Shown here piece after piece: positions 43,020 through 55,530 of a stretch of DNA of 64,000 nt. The translations under genes and the position numbers were made by a program. The first letter of the stretch is position 1, and every line of letters starts with the position of its first letter. This stretch comes from Allacma fusca (lineage: Eukaryota > Arthropoda > Collembola > Symphypleona > Sminthuridae). Where the stretch lies: assembly GCA_947179485.1 (NCBI GenBank), contig OX359245.1:75193067-75257066 (forward strand). The letters are read 5' to 3'. The notes beneath the pieces were generated by a model. The model worked only from the letters and a program-made list of their open reading frames with translations. It was not told the origin of the DNA and made no database searches.

Positions 43020-44506
43020 CTAAAACTCGTTGTGATATATTCGGTAGTATTCCTTTCGATCGATTACACCGTCTCTACTTATATCGTCTCGCTCGAAAAT
43101 TTTTGTAAGTACGACGTCTAACTCGAGGAGCATTTTGGCCCTGGCGTTCTCCTCATTGGCCCCGCCCCGTCTGCATTTCCAATTTGTATATCAATTTGCA
43201 TGTTTTTCATCTATTCACAGCAGTGGTCGGACTTTGATTCATCAATACAATACTCTAGTGCTATTTTTGTGCAGTTGCCTTTACCTGTACTGTGCTTTAC
43301 TATAGTCTGGATATGATAATTGTTTCAATACAATGCTTTACTTTTAAAAGCACATCGAAATATGTTTCAATACTCTGCTTTACTGCACTAGTTATGCAAA
43401 AATAGTCATCAATACTTTGCTTTACTCTACTAGTTATACATAAATAGTTATCAATACTGTGCTTTACCCATAGAAGTACGTATATAATCGTCAATATTGT
43501 ATAATCACAAATATCGCCCGTTCATTCTGCTTTCGTTTGTCGTTTTAATGTCGTACGAGCACTGCACAGCCAGCATTTGCCGGCTCAGCAAGGCAAATTT
43601 AATTTGGGATGGCAGTAAATAGTTACATGCAATAGCTAGCTCCGCAGCGCTATGGTCGTCGATGCGTCTAGAGCGCGCGAATATTTGATACCATCACCTT
43701 CACTTTCACTATCACTATCCACTCCTTCAAATTAGAAGAGAGGATGCTAAATGTCTAACGTAAGTAGTTCCTCCGTAAATTTACTAGATGGGGTCCTTTG
43801 CGTGTATCAATAATTTGCTGTACTTTATATGAATTTGTATTATTTATAACAATTCGTTGCTTTGCTTTACTTGTTTTTATTGCTATAGCGGCTTTTCAAT
43901 ACTGTGTCAATAGTTCATGTCATGAATAGATGTAGATACTGTACTCTGATTTATTGACGAAACATAATGATGATGCGTTACTGTACCAATGCTGTACTTT
44001 TATCAATACTGTACTAAAAAGTACAGTACAGTCCGACCACTGATTCACAGACTCTCATCTATTGACAAAAAATAATGGGATGAATTAAAATGTATTCTTC
44101 GAAAAAATACTTCAAATTCTGTATGCATACAACTAATAGTTGATGACATGTGGAGGGGGATATTACGTTTTTATGCTAATATAATTAAATGCATATGATC
44201 TATGAATTTCTACATTACCTCTCCCTGGGAGAGTTCCTTGTCGAAATTAGAGTCTCCTTAAAATATTCCTCCTCTTTGGAAGGAATAGATTTGTCAATTT
44301 TAAGGAGCGCAATATGACAGAACAAATCGTTTCCTATAGAAATTAATAGAGTTCCGGGGAAAATAATTATCTAAGGATAAAATTGATTACATTGACAGTG
44401 TATTAAATGGGAAATTATGATAATAGAATAAATTAAGCTCTGAACAGTTTTGCTACTTGGACTTACTAGCTGGAACCATTTGTTCGTATCCTGGCCTTGC
44501 AACAAC
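43020..44506 (-). pseudogene. FKBP14-like copy D, broken by transposons
   Basis: B-type copy. Exon 4 (about 43020-43220) has small indels (a duplicated CCCCG near 43168). Exon 3 (44219-44333) is 115 instead of 116 nt. Exon 2 starts at about 44469 and is cut at 44506 by the 6.8-kb hAT element. Beyond that element, at 51339, only the GCAACAAC duplication is recognisable, and exon 1 is gone. A further hAT element (43221-44042) splits it between exons 4 and 3. Confidence 0.85.
43221..44042. mobile_element. hAT-type element, TACTGTAC family, 822 bp
   Basis: Ends CAGTGGTCGGACT and the perfect inverse, exact 8-bp duplication ATTCACAG (43213-43220, 44043-44050). CAATACT, GCTTTACT and GTACAGTA words fill both ends. 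A central GC-richer part (43520-43720) lacks them. No ORF. Confidence 0.95.
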
Positions 44507-44929
44507 TAGGGAAGCTCATGGGAACAGGACCAACCCGGGTATTTGGGTACAGGAACAGGAACAGGTCCTAAATGGGTACAGTTTAAAAGTTCCCAATTGT
44601 AACAGGAACAATACAGGTACTTTTATTTTGTACCCAGAAACCCGTGACCACCATCACACACAGGTACAGGAACGAAAGTCGTTCCTGTTTGTATGTTCCC
44701 AATAGGAACAGGTCCACACTGTGGAATCTCTTAGTACTAAAAGAAGAATGACCATGGCTCATTTTCAAAACTTGGCGCGAAGGGAGGAGTGTAGCTCTGG
44801 GCTACCAAACAGTCAGCACATAGCTACGCGTAGTACAAGAGAAGTAGAAAATATATAACGACGGGCGCGAGTTACGGAAAGAGCATGGGAGAAAAATTAC
44901 ATATGCAACTTACATGCGGCCAAAGCATT

Positions 44930-46215
44930 ATACAGTAGCAAGGGCGGTGACACTGTCACGGGCAGCCCTCCGGGGTTTAGCGAAGCGAGACCTTTGGGTT
45001 TTCTTAGTCTGTATTATAATTTGACACAAGCTTTGCTATGACGATTAGCAAAATTAGTTTTAACAGTTAAGTTTTACAAGTTGGTATTTATTTACCGCAA
45101 CCCGTTTCCCCCCATGGTCAACTGTAAGTTGCATTTTAGAGAGGTAAGTGAAAAGAAAATATTAAGATCATTGAAAATGGCCCTCAAGAACCAGGTGAAA
45201 TAATGGGCAGCTGTGAGGGAACCTATACAAGTAATTGTTTATTTAAAGAAGTTCTGTAATGCTAGATCATAATATAATCATACGAAATTGTATTTCAGAA
45301 GCAAAAGGGCATTATTTTTAAAAATATTTGATTTGAAAAAGAATCATTTCGGCAATAGAATTGTAATACTAGCGGATCAAGCTACTAGACTGGGACCTCT
45401 GTCGGTATTGTTATTGGAAAATGGGGGTTATCCACCGACGCAGGCGGTGGCTTCATCCGCTAGTCTCTAAAATATAAAACGCGCGTGATGAAGCGACTAT
45501 TTTAAAACTTCCCTCCCTCTCCTAAACGCGCTTTATAGGTTCGCGGATACAAATGACCATAAAGGTTATATGGCTTAGCAAGTAGTAGCAAGGGCAGTGA
45601 TACTGTCACGGGCTACATTTATAGTGCCATAAACGGTGGCTACCCATTTATATTAAAGAGAAGAGACATTTTAGAGTACGCTTGGCAAAGACAGTAACTT
45701 AATAAATGTCGGGGACAAAGTTTTGGTAAAGTTGGCGTTAATTTTCACATAGACAACTGTATGTTGCTTTTCGAGGGATAAGTCTAAAGAAAATATCAAG
45801 GTCGGTAAAGGTACATACAAAAGTAATTGTGTTTTAAAGAAGTTTTGTAAATTGTTGCAATTAAAAAGGCTTTAATAAGGCTACTGGCTTTCTTAATACT
45901 AGGATTTGACGATGAGGGGACATTTTTAAATCTTCACTCTCTCTCCTAGAGACGCTTTATAGTTTTGCGAGTACAAATTGCAAATTGGATATTTAAAAAA
46001 GTTCTGTAATGTTAGATTATAATCATACGGAGTTGTATTTCAGGAGCAAAGGTCATTTAAAAAATATTCTATTAGAAAAAAACTATTTCAGCAATGGAAT
46101 TTTAATACTGGCGGATCAAACCACTAGACTTCGTCGGTGTTGCACTTGGGAAATGGGGGTTATCCACCACCTGCCGTCCTGTGGTGGCTTGATCCGCTAT
46201 CGGATAACATCTCCT
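44930..46215. repeat. Tandem duplication (about 0.6-kb unit) in the 5' part of the hAT element
   Basis: Two diverged copies, about 44930-45480 and 45575-46215. Shared landmarks: AGCAAGGGCGGTGACACTGT / AGCAAGGGCAGTGATACTGT, TTCTGTAATG.TAGAT, GGCGGATCAA and GGGGGTTATCCACC. The short reading frames in them are not conserved. Function unknown; it may be an older repeat carried by the element. Confidence 0.75.
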
Positions 46216-48445
46216 ATTGGTTTGCGATTGTGATTACAAATTACCTTAAAGGCTAACTACCCGGCTTATTTGTAGTATGTAATATGAATGTATTTACAAC
46301 TGGGGTGTATTTCTAAATCATGTGCTATTCGACTGAACCAACAAGCTATGAAACCTTTCAAAGCCAGCAATAGCTGGCTGTGCAGTGCTAGTGACCCATA
46401 TTTAAACGTGTGGACCCGGGTACTTTGACGTTTTTGAACTTCGATCATTTCCAAAACACCAATGAACGCTCGAAATGAATTTTGAGCATGGTCTGAATAT
46501 AAGAATGTGAAAATTGTACATACATGACTATGCATATCATTCGCCATGCTCTTTAGTTGCTTTAAAACCAATCATCGTATTCCTCATTGAACTTATTTTG
46601 CATCAAAGTAATTACTTCAGTTTGAACATGGATTCAGCAAGCAATTTCATTGAAATAAATTTTGATAGTGACCACAATAGTGATACAGAAGAAAATGCAA
46701 ACTCAAAACAGAGGTCTGACGTGTACAGTCATTATAAATATGACAAAAAAAATCAAAAATTCCAGTGCAATTACTGCAGGTAGGTTCTATTATAATAAAG
46801 GTAGTAATAAAAATTAATTATTTAAATTCTAATTTGTATTATAGTTTGATAGCATTATTCTTATTTCATCTAATGTTACCAAATAATTCTTTTGCCGCAT
46901 ATTTACTAACGTTATTAAAAAGTATTGATAATTAAATATATTACTTAATTTAAATATTTTTTTCAATTAGGAGCACATTAAAGAGAGATCCAACTAATCC
47001 CACTGGAAACATTCGAAAGCACTTACGAAGAAAACACCCTGGTGTTCAAATTTCAACCCCAAAATCTACAGCGGCTGATGTGTCAAAGTTTTTTAAGCCC
47101 AAGGTAAGTGTTCCTAATACTCTCGGAATTTCCATTAATTTTAGAGAACTGTAATTCACTAAATAATTAAAAACTAGCAATGTTATAATAACTATTTTTT
47201 CAAGTTTAATAGTTTCCAATTTGGTTATTGTTCGAACATAAATTCTATTTCTAAATAAATAATACTTATGTAATAATTAATTTAATTTCCCGGTCCAGCT
47301 ATATTGGTATTTTTTTTGAATGTTTATTAACCAAACAATTGTTACGTTCCTAATCATATTTAAAAAGTGAAATACCACAAATGTGTTCAGTGCATGGAAA
47401 ATCAGCCTTAAAAACTCACATGTATGATTTGTTTTATAGACATTTGTTGCAGAAGAATTCGAAAGGCATCTTCTGCATATGGTGATAATGACGAATCAAC
47501 CTATTTCCATTGTGTCGTCTTCAGCGTTTCAAGAATATTCTTGTTATGGCCGACCAATTGATTCCTTAATTAGTAAGGACACACTTAAACGCCGCATTTT
47601 TGGCATGTACGACGACGAAAAAGCACAACTCAAAAAGGATCTCAATGTAAGATATATGATAAAAATATAAACCTGTATGATGTAAGGTTCTAAAATTAAA
47701 TACAACATAAATACACAAAAATGTATATAATGTTTTAGGCTGCCCCAGGAAAAATCTCCCTAATTCTTGATTGCTGGACCTCTAAAAACTTGTTCTCGTT
47801 TCACGGAATTATTGCTTCGTGGATTTCCGAATCTTGAGAGTATAAAGAAACTGTAATTGGAATGGATATCTTAAATGGGAGTCATTCGGGAAAAACCCTT
47901 GCTAAATCCTTGTTTAAAGTTATCAAGGAATTTGGGATTGCTGACAAAATACTGGGCGTGACAACGGATAATGCTGCTAATTGTGACACAATGTTTAAGG
48001 AATTTGCAAGTGAATGTGAAAACATTGTACGACAACTTTATCGTTTTGTAAACTAAATGATCTAGTCATTAATTTGTATTAATCAACTGGATATACTGTT
48101 TTGTTTTAAATTATAGGGTGTGCATTTTGATATACGTAATCAGCGCGTAAGGTGTCTGGCACACGTAGTTAATTTGGCATGTCAAGATGCTATTGCCGTT
48201 CTCAAGACAATTCGTGTGTCTGATGTCGATATTTCTGGACTTAGTGACTTCGTATTTGATTCCCAATCGGATGAAACGGATTCTGATACAACAACTTCAG
48301 AATCGAGTGAAGAAGAAACAAGTCATTCAGATATTGGAATAGAACCTAAACAATCTTTGTACAGTCGAGTAAGTGTGTTAAGGCAAATATAATGTTTTCA
48401 CGGAATAATATTGCTCTTGCTCTTTAGGGTGGTGTCAGTCTAGTA

Positions 48446-48977
48446 CAGAGATGCGCAAATGAAATAGCCTTCCTTCAAGCCTTCGAAGGCGAAAATTCAG
48501 TAAAAATTTCCCCTTCAACATGTCGCAGAATGAAGCCTTCTAAAAAATCTGCCTTCCTTCAACCTTCCTTCCAAAATACATACACTCATTTTTGCCTTCA
48601 GCCTTCTTCTAAAAATAGCCTTCCTTCAATTTTAAACTACAACCCGCGTAAAAACGTTTTGCACCAGCAGGATTCAGTGCATTGAAGAGAGCGGGAACAC
48701 ATTGTCAGTTTTAAGGTCACGAATTTGCTGTATTGTTGCGGTAGGAGCAAAACGTCGTTGCATATGCTATGGTTTCACGTTATAGATATTTCGTGTACCT
48801 GGAAGCCTTCACGGCCTTGGAGGGCTAATATTTAGGAACCCTTCCTTCACAGTCCTTCACTGCTTCAGAAAAAAGTATCACCATCCTTCCATTCCTTCTG
48901 CAACGGTAAGAAAGTTACCTTTCCGCCTTCAAAAAAGCCTTCTTGGAAGGCTAGCCTTCGAAGGCTGCGCATCTCTG
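48446..48977. mobile_element. hAT-type element, CCTTC/GAAGG family, 532 bp
   Basis: Ends CAGAGATGCGCA and the inverse, exact 8-bp duplication GTCTAGTA (48438-48445, 48978-48985). GCCTTCCTTC words cover both ends. It lies in the fifth intron of the hAT transposase gene, a hAT inside a hAT. Confidence 0.95.
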
Positions 48978-48985
48978 GTCTAGTA

Positions 48986-49396
48986 AATAGACCTGTCCGT
49001 AAGCCCTTGTGTCCGTAAGCACGATAACTCAAAAACTACTAGACCGATTTTAATTAAATATTTTATGGACATTTGTGTCAAAGGTATGGCTGAGTTCGTA
49101 TTTGGTTGAAATCGGCGGGATAGTTTTTGAGAAAACAATTCTTGGAAATTTGGACTTCAAGTCAAATGAAAGTTATATATTTCCTAAATCACTGAATCTA
49201 TGTCAATGAAAATTTTTGTGAAAATTTCTTAGGTAAATGCTATTGGTTATTGCTTATGTGGCTGAAATTGGCCCGTTTTTTTCTATAAAAATCGAGTATT
49301 TCCAAAACATTCACAATTCATCCTACTTTAACGGCGGTAGCTAACGCCACTCTACGTAAAGCGGGAAATTAGCGTATCTATGATTTTTGATTCTAG
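48986..49396. other. Rest of the transposase intron
   Basis: Contains AACTCAAAAACTACTAGACC followed by a GATTTT run, a phrase common in invertebrate repeats, so part of this 400 bp may be an older insertion. No ends identified. Confidence 0.35.
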
Positions 49397-51346
49397 ATTC
49401 GAACAGCAATTCAAATGGTACGCAAATCCGCGGTTTTGCGAGAATCATTTAAAGAGGCATGTCTACTTAAACGAGTCAAGCACAAAACGCTAACTTTGGA
49501 TGCTCCTCATCGCTGGAATTCTACATTTTATATGCTTCAAAGGGTCTCTGAAATGCGAGAGGTTCGTCTATAATTTAGTGTACTTGAGATACTGGCAAAG
49601 TTACCGTTTTTCTGGATTTAGCTTATTGCATCTTCTACCAGCTTAATCTGGAAAAATAAATACTAGTGTAAAACAAAAATGAAATTCCTTTTTAGCCATT
49701 AGATTGTTTGATTCGAAATCAAAGCAAGCTAGCAAGTTTTCAAGTTGCTGAAGAAGAGTGGAATCTAATATCCGAGATGATATTGCTTTTGAAGGTACGC
49801 TAGCTAGTTAGTAGTTAGTATGCAAGCTTGTTCTAAATACCAAAACGGAGATATTATTCCCATTAGTTATACTTGAAAATTACTATTTTAAAACTATTGA
49901 ATATGTTTTGCTCAGCCATTTCAAGACATGACAATTCAGATTTCCAAAGCTAAATCTCCAAGTATGGCACTTTCGGCTGCAGTGTATATTGAGCTGTATA
50001 ATCACCTGGAAACTTTTTCGGTATTGTTTTGTTCGCAGCACCTGTCTATTGCAATGTTTTTGATCTCAATTATTCTGGTTTGTAATATTCTTTCTACCTA
50101 GGTCGATAACTGTAGTAGTAGCGAAATAGTTACTGCCGCTGCCGCCGCTTGCGAAAAACTTAATAAGTATTATGCTTCTTCGGATGGCCTTGTTTATGTA
50201 ATGGGTTTGTGTACGTACATGATACTTTTTTCTTGCTTAGGCTTGTAAGAATAAATAGATGTGACTAAATGTGCTTTGTTTTTAGTGCTTGACCCGAGGT
50301 GTAAGTTGGATTGGTATAAATCTGTTGGGATTAGTGCTGATGTGATTAAGGCTAACAAGAAGTAACTATAAAAAAATTAAGTACGTTGAGAAGTACATTT
50401 TGGTAGTTTATACATTTTCAACTTTTTCATTTAGAGTTGCTCTAGAAAACTGGGACCGTTTTTATAAATCTGAAGACGTTGCAATTCCTGATAATAACGA
50501 TGCATCAGATATTCTTTCAACTCAGATGAAGCGATCAAAGCAATCAAAGATGGATGAATTCAGGAAGTATCTTTCCTTACCTGTAGTCGTTTCTCTCAAA
50601 GACAACTCACCATTAATTTGGTGGAAGGTAATACAGAAAATTGAGCAGACTAAATTCTGATTAATTCATGTTATTAAAAAGATTGTTTTTGAACACCTGC
50701 GTTTATTTTACAGGAGCAGGAGTGCAATTTCCCGGCAGTAGCTACAATGGCAAGAGATTTCCTTTCAGTATCTGGAACTGGTGTACCTATTGAAAGAACA
50801 TTCTCTTTGGCAACAGATTTGCTAGGGCCGAAGCAAATGCTCACCTCTGCCGAGACTAGTAAAAGACGTCTTAGTCTCAAGGTTTGGCGTAAAACCAAAT
50901 GTGAGGATTACAATTCCAAGAGGATGAAGGCTGTTGCTAAATTAATGTCTATGGAATGACTTTGTGTAGTGTACAAATTATTGTTAATAATATTGTTCGT
51001 ATTACGTTTTACACAGTGTTGTTGTACTTGAGTCACCACTATTAAATAATAAAAACACTGAATTTTAAGTTCATGTTAAAACTAAAGTACCCGGGGACGC
51101 ACCCGGGTACTTCCATAACTTTTGGGAATGGGTACACGTTTTGGGTACTTTTCAGGAACGGGTACAATTTCAGGAACAGGTACAAGATTTTGGATTTGTG
51201 AACAGGTACAGGAACGGAAAATTTGTACCTGCAAACTTTTAGCATAGGTACAGGAACATAAATTTTGTACCTGAATTTATTGGTTCCTGTTCCTGAACAG
51301 GAACAGGAACCAAGTTTTTGTACCTTTGCGCTTCCCTAGCAACAAC

Positions 51347-51792
51347 TAAATGATTTACTATACTACTTGTAAACCTTTCCAGTCACAATACTGTCAGTGC
51401 ATGTGTTCAAACTGTACTCATGTAAAATGACATTCTCCAAAAACCATTCCTGACAACCTCAGATTTTTCAATTCAACGACATTCAAAAACACATACCAAA
51501 TCGTACACTTTCAATGACAAAATTTCAAGTCGACGGGGTGTCGTTCTAGGGAGAGTCGACAGTAATAAAATTTTTGTTCGTCTTCATATGTGAGTCATCC
51601 TTACAATACCTAATCACATTCTTCGGCTGTATAAGCTAAAGGCTTTCAAAATACTACATGAAGAAATAAGAATGCCTATAAAAGTTGAACGAACAATAAT
51701 CAATAAAACATTACCACTAAAAATACACTTTCTATTCTGTTCTCGAAATAAAACCTCGTCTTCAAACTGAGAACTGTTGACAGTACGCTAAA
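51347..51792 (+). promoter_or_regulatory. Upstream region of FKBP copy E with a TATA box
   Basis: TATAAAA at 51677-51683 lies about 110 bp before the ATG. FKBP F has the same box at 58490-58484 (minus), about 110 bp before its ATG. Farther up (51490-51565) is a block with GTCGACGGGGTGTCG and GGGAGAGTCGACAG that recurs at 38085 and 55375, and in diverged form near 58580. It resembles the end of a pogo/Tigger-like repeat and may be an old insertion rather than a control element. Confidence 0.6.
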
Positions 51793-52857
51793 ATGAGGAA
51801 GGCAACTTATTACTCGGGAATGGTTATATTTCTTTCCGTCCTGGCTTTGACAGGTACCCACGTTCTGGACAAACTTAAAACCGAGACTATCCACAAGCCT
51901 TCAGATTGCAATATCAAGTCTAAGGGGCATGATATACTGACGTTGCACTTCACGGGGACTACTTCCGACGGAAAGATGTTTCATTCCAGGTTAAATCATT
52001 TTCTTTTACATTATACATGTTTGCTCTGAAACCTTTACATTTTGTAAAATATTACTGTTCAACTCGTCTTCATCAGCTGGGAAAAAAATGAACCCGTAGA
52101 ATTCCAACTATGGAAAGGGGAAGTCATCCGGGGGTTTGACGAAGGTCTTCTGGACATGTGTGTCGGAGAAAAAAGGAAATTGACTGTGCCTTCAAATTTA
52201 GCAAAGCACTTCAATGGGAATAAAATTCCAGCCCCGGAAGGTAACAACCAATATTTGCAAAGCAAATTTTCAAAACCTATTTTGCTGTATGTTTTTAAAA
52301 CACATTATTACATTTTTGTTAAATTCCATGATGATTTGCATATATGATTGATAACGTTTCCATGCAAGGTATATGAAATATAATTGTAATTTAATGGTTT
52401 CCCTGAATATAGATTCGGTTTTAACATATGAAACCGAACTACTCAAGATTGAGAAAGGTACTCACCCAATGGTGGAAACTTTCAGAGAGACTGATGTTAA
52501 TTCTGACAAGCTACTTTCCCCCGAAGAGGTTATGCCGCGATTTAACTGCTCTTTAAGTTTAAATATAATTTTTGTACATTCAAATTATCATGTCAATCGA
52601 ATTTAAATAGCCTTTAATCAATTGATGTTTAACAAAATAAATTGTTGAAATTCCTTAATCAGTTGATCACTTATATCAAGAATCGAATCGACAAGAGAAA
52701 AATCGAAGGGAAGGATATTGAAGTTAGTGAGAGTGATCGGATAATGCTGGAAAATCCCGAAAAAATTGCTGCATCTGTTTTTCAGCAACATGACCTAAAC
52801 AAGGATGGATTCGTATCCCACGACGAATTTTTCAGACGATGGAAAGACGAGTTATAA
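51793..52857 (+). CDS. FKBP14-like ER prolyl isomerase with EF-hands, copy E (223 aa)
   Basis: Exons 51793-51989, 52077-52240, 52413-52528, 52663-52857, phases 2, 1, 0. Signal peptide (YYSGMVIFLSVLALTG), FKBP domain with the best-preserved core of the set ([37 protein letters not shown]), EF-hand loops DVNSDKLLSPEE and DLNKDGFVSHDE, and a canonical ER-retention signal, RWKDEL. FKBP14-type proteins assist folding of secreted proteins such as collagen by prolyl isomerisation; Ca2+ binding by the EF-hands is expected. Of the four intact copies, E and F look most likely to be catalytically active. Neighbour on the 3' side is a convergent receptor pseudogene. Confidence 0.9.
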
Positions 52858-53191
52858 ATCAAACGGCAGAATCAGAGCTAACTTCAAACAAAATTCAATA
52901 ATAGGGAGAGGAAGATAAAAAATATTAAAATACGTAACTACATTCTTTTTAAGGCGACAGGAGTAATGTCTTACTGGCTGCAACAATATTGTAGATAAAA
53001 GTTTACCTGCTTTTACAAAATAGGAAATTTTGAGTACCTATATATGACATAACATTTAATTTAAGTGTGCCATCAGGATTTAGCTAGTAGATATGTATAA
53101 ATAAAGCAAAGGTTTCGTAATTGTAAAAAACAGTTTATGTATTCCAATACTGTAACTACAACAAAGCCTCAAAGTTAATTTGGTCCATCTT
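52858..53191. other. Shared 3' flank of FKBP E and receptor copy 2
   Basis: Roughly 330 bp that recurs beside FKBP C (38554-38915), at 55530-55850, inverted at 56400-57300 (split by an inverted-repeat element), and at 61200-61460. It marks the junction of the ancestral FKBP-receptor duplication unit. Confidence 0.7.
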
Positions 53192-54398
53192 TTACTTGAA
53201 GGCGATAAGCAATGACAAAGTATTCCTCGCCGTGAAGTCGATCATGTTCCGAGTGGAAATCCGCTAGAATGAGTCTAAATCTCCTACTTTCACATCGGAA
53301 TGGATTTGTATGGAATGCCTTTGAAAGATCTGGCAAAATGGGTCCCCTCTTAAACTCACTGTTTGCAAGCCTTTCTGTCAGTTCCTTCATCTTGCATTCT
53401 AAAAGCATCTTCGTACATTACATCAAATACGAGTATACAGTCCAAAGCAATCCCAGCAATGATGTGTTGCTGTTGCCAGTGCAGGCAAGTGTAGAATAAA
53501 TTTAGGTCGGTGCTATAATTACTTATGCAAAGTAGTTTGAAGCTAAATATGACGTTTGCAAAGATTTGGTTAAATAATTCCGTTAAAATTTGAATACTTC
53601 GGCAAGTTTTCAAGGCGTCTACCAATCCCAAAATACATTCCTAAAGATTGAGTGCGTACCAAATTCTGAGGTGGGTTAATTATTTGCCCCTTTGTATGAA
53701 ACCTATCCTCACCTAAGTAAATCCATTTGCTCCTTGAGTACAGAAAATAATTTCAGGAAGAAAGCAAGCTGTACAAAAAAACAGAAGGTGTAACTGGGCA
53801 GAAGAAGTGCTCCAAATACGAACTAACATGCCATGAAAAAGGGGTGAATGTTGCTTCGAGGTCAGGAGGGAGAAAAAATGAAAGAGTAAATCAGGCTCCG
53901 TGGGGTACACTGGGATGTAAAAAGATCCCAAGCAGCAGGGAATGGCTGACACAAAGATAGCTAGAAGTTTCCGAAGAGTGTATTGGCGCCAGGTAAATTT
54001 GTTTCTTTGTGGAATAAAGACGTGATTTTTTAAGATTTTTTTATGGTATTTAACAAAACGATGGAAATTCCTAGCTTTGTATTGATAGTGCCCCTTAAGT
54101 ACTTACGCACTTACACCTGAAGCCGTAAATATTTCATTGAAAATTGTGACAGCGGTTCCTGGCCAGCGGGTAAAAAATACCCGTAGCAAAATGCAGCAAG
54201 CAGAAAAGCAAAAAAAGAAACAGATGCAAGGACAAATGCAGAGAAGCCATAAACTCAGGTTGAGTCAAGGACTGGAAAAAATGGGTCGTTACCAAAATTT
54301 TAGGATAAACGAAACAAGCGTAGAGTCCATTCCAGATCCTCGGCAGGTGTCATTCAATTTTCAATTCAGAGAATTTCAGAATCATGCTCTGACAGCAC
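53192..54398 (-). pseudogene. Chemoreceptor copy 2, degenerate
   Basis: All three exons of the 40230 gene can be followed. Exon 1 is about 54398-54117, and its ATG has become GTG at 54398-54396. Exon 2 (about 53980-53713) begins AIPCCLGSFYIPVYP but is frameshifted near 53840. Exon 3 (to 53192) is frameshifted near 53405 where the parent has CIPNKMREL. Splice sites remain. No full-length product is possible. Confidence 0.85.
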
Positions 54399-55325
54399 TC
54401 TGGGGAAAAGTTTACAATCGCACAGTTTTGGTTTTAATAAGTATGATGACAGCGATTGAGTTGCAAATAATATTCTTGAAACCCGTGTACAATACTCAGT
54501 TTAATAATTTCACACGGAATTACGCGTGATACTTCAACTTATCTTTCTAGCACTCGGTTTAAATTGTTAACTATCGAAAAATGCATAGTACACTTTTTTT
54601 TATTGAAGCATTTCTTTGTTTTCTGTCAATCTCTCTTTATAATAATGGATACTTTTTAGGAGCGAAGCGAAGCGAGAGTCCCTATTGCGAAGGTCTGGAT
54701 GTCTGGCTGTCTGCCTGTCTGGTGGTCTGTAGAGGCTGTCTTGTCCGCACGATATCTGCAGAACCATTGCTACTACACATTACAAAATTTTTACCGGGAC
54801 AGATCATGCAAATAGGAAGAACCCTATTGTTTTTGAAGGACATCGTGTCATCCGTTTGACCATGGAACAATGGAACATTTACAGCCGTGGTTTCCCAAGC
54901 GTATGTGGAATTATTTAATCGTAACGTGAAAATACGCAGTTTAGACGAACATGTATGGATGAAGTCTCGGAGTAACGACAACATTTTGAAAGAAAGAATG
55001 CTTGTTGAAATATTTGACGCCACAACTTCGATATGCATAACGTTTCTTTACTTAAATAAGTACTTGAAATACTCATGATTCATGCTTGCACATTTTTAAT
55101 TGACCCTGAACATGACTTGACTCTCAAGTAGAACTTTTTGTCTTGACCATGATATGTCTCCATGATGATCCAGAACCATGATAGGTCAAGTATATAAATT
55201 ACTTGACCATGCCTTGAATGCTCAAGTATCCATTATATTTTACTTGACCATGACCCTAACTTGCCCATGACTTGAAATACTCAAGGTCTATACTTGAACT
55301 TGAGCGCAGCTCTGTGTAAGATAAG
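54399..55325. other. Receptor upstream flank and repeat blocks
   Basis: Up to about 54590 it resembles the inverted 5' flank of the receptor gene. At 54660 comes AGGAGCGAAGCGAAGCGAGAG followed by a TCTGGATGTCTGGCTGTCTG-type stretch, a combination typical of invertebrate repeats. Bases 55040-55320 repeat CTTGACCATG and ACTTGAAATACTCA words and end near CAGCTCTGTG, probably one more word-repeat element. No gene. Confidence 0.45.
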
Positions 55326-55530
55326 TTAAAGTATCACGTACATATCAAATCGTATACTTTCCATGACAAAATTTCAAGTCGACGGGGTGTCGTTCTATGG
55401 AGAGTCGACAGTAATAAAATTTTGGTCCGTCTTCATGTGAGTCATACTTGCAATACCCAATAACATTCGGCTTATAAGCTAAAGGCTTTCAAAATACTAC
55501 ATGAAGAAATAAGAATGACTATATAAAATA
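55326..55530 (+). pseudogene. FKBP promoter relic; gene completely deleted
   Basis: Matches the upstream region of copy E (GTCGACGGGGTGTCG block through ACTATATAAAA) and then, at about 55527, continues directly with the E-type 3' flank (AATAATAGGGATAGGAAG, as at 52899). All four exons are missing. This is a clean deletion scar. Confidence 0.75.

Larger units (their letters stand above)
46628..50959 (+). pseudogene. hAT transposase (BED finger, hATC domain), disabled
   Basis: About twelve exons: 46628-46779, 46971-47103, 47440-47646, 47739-~48029, 48117-48368, 49397-49561, 49696-49794, 49916-50020, 50102-50210, ~50286-50399, ~50434-50626, 50714-50959. The first two give a BED zinc finger (FQCNYCR..NIRKHLRRKHPG). 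Later exons give LILDCWTSKN, VTTDNAANC, RCLAHVVNLACQDA, HRWNSTFYMLQR and LDPRCKLDWYK. The last carries the hATC dimerisation domain (FLSVSGTGVPIERTFSLA). Two defects: an in-frame TGA at 47835-47837, and a frame break around 50363, after which KIKYVEKYIL appears in another frame. It is probably no longer active. Exon ends marked ~ are approximate. Confidence 0.85.
44507..51338 (+). mobile_element. hAT element with transposase gene, 6832 bp
   Basis: Ends TAGGGAAGC and GCTTCCCTA, exact 8-bp duplication GCAACAAC (44499-44506, 51339-51346). The outer ~200 bp at the left and ~270 bp at the right repeat GGAACAGG and GGTAC words. Inside are a roughly 0.6-kb direct duplication (44930-46215), a spliced transposase gene and a smaller hAT insertion. 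It split FKBP copy D. Confidence 0.93.

Noticed and set aside
51490-51565. GTCGAC block as a shared FKBP enhancer
   Set aside because: It recurs upstream of three FKBP loci, but they are duplicates of one ancestor and the block resembles a pogo-type repeat end, so shared descent explains it.
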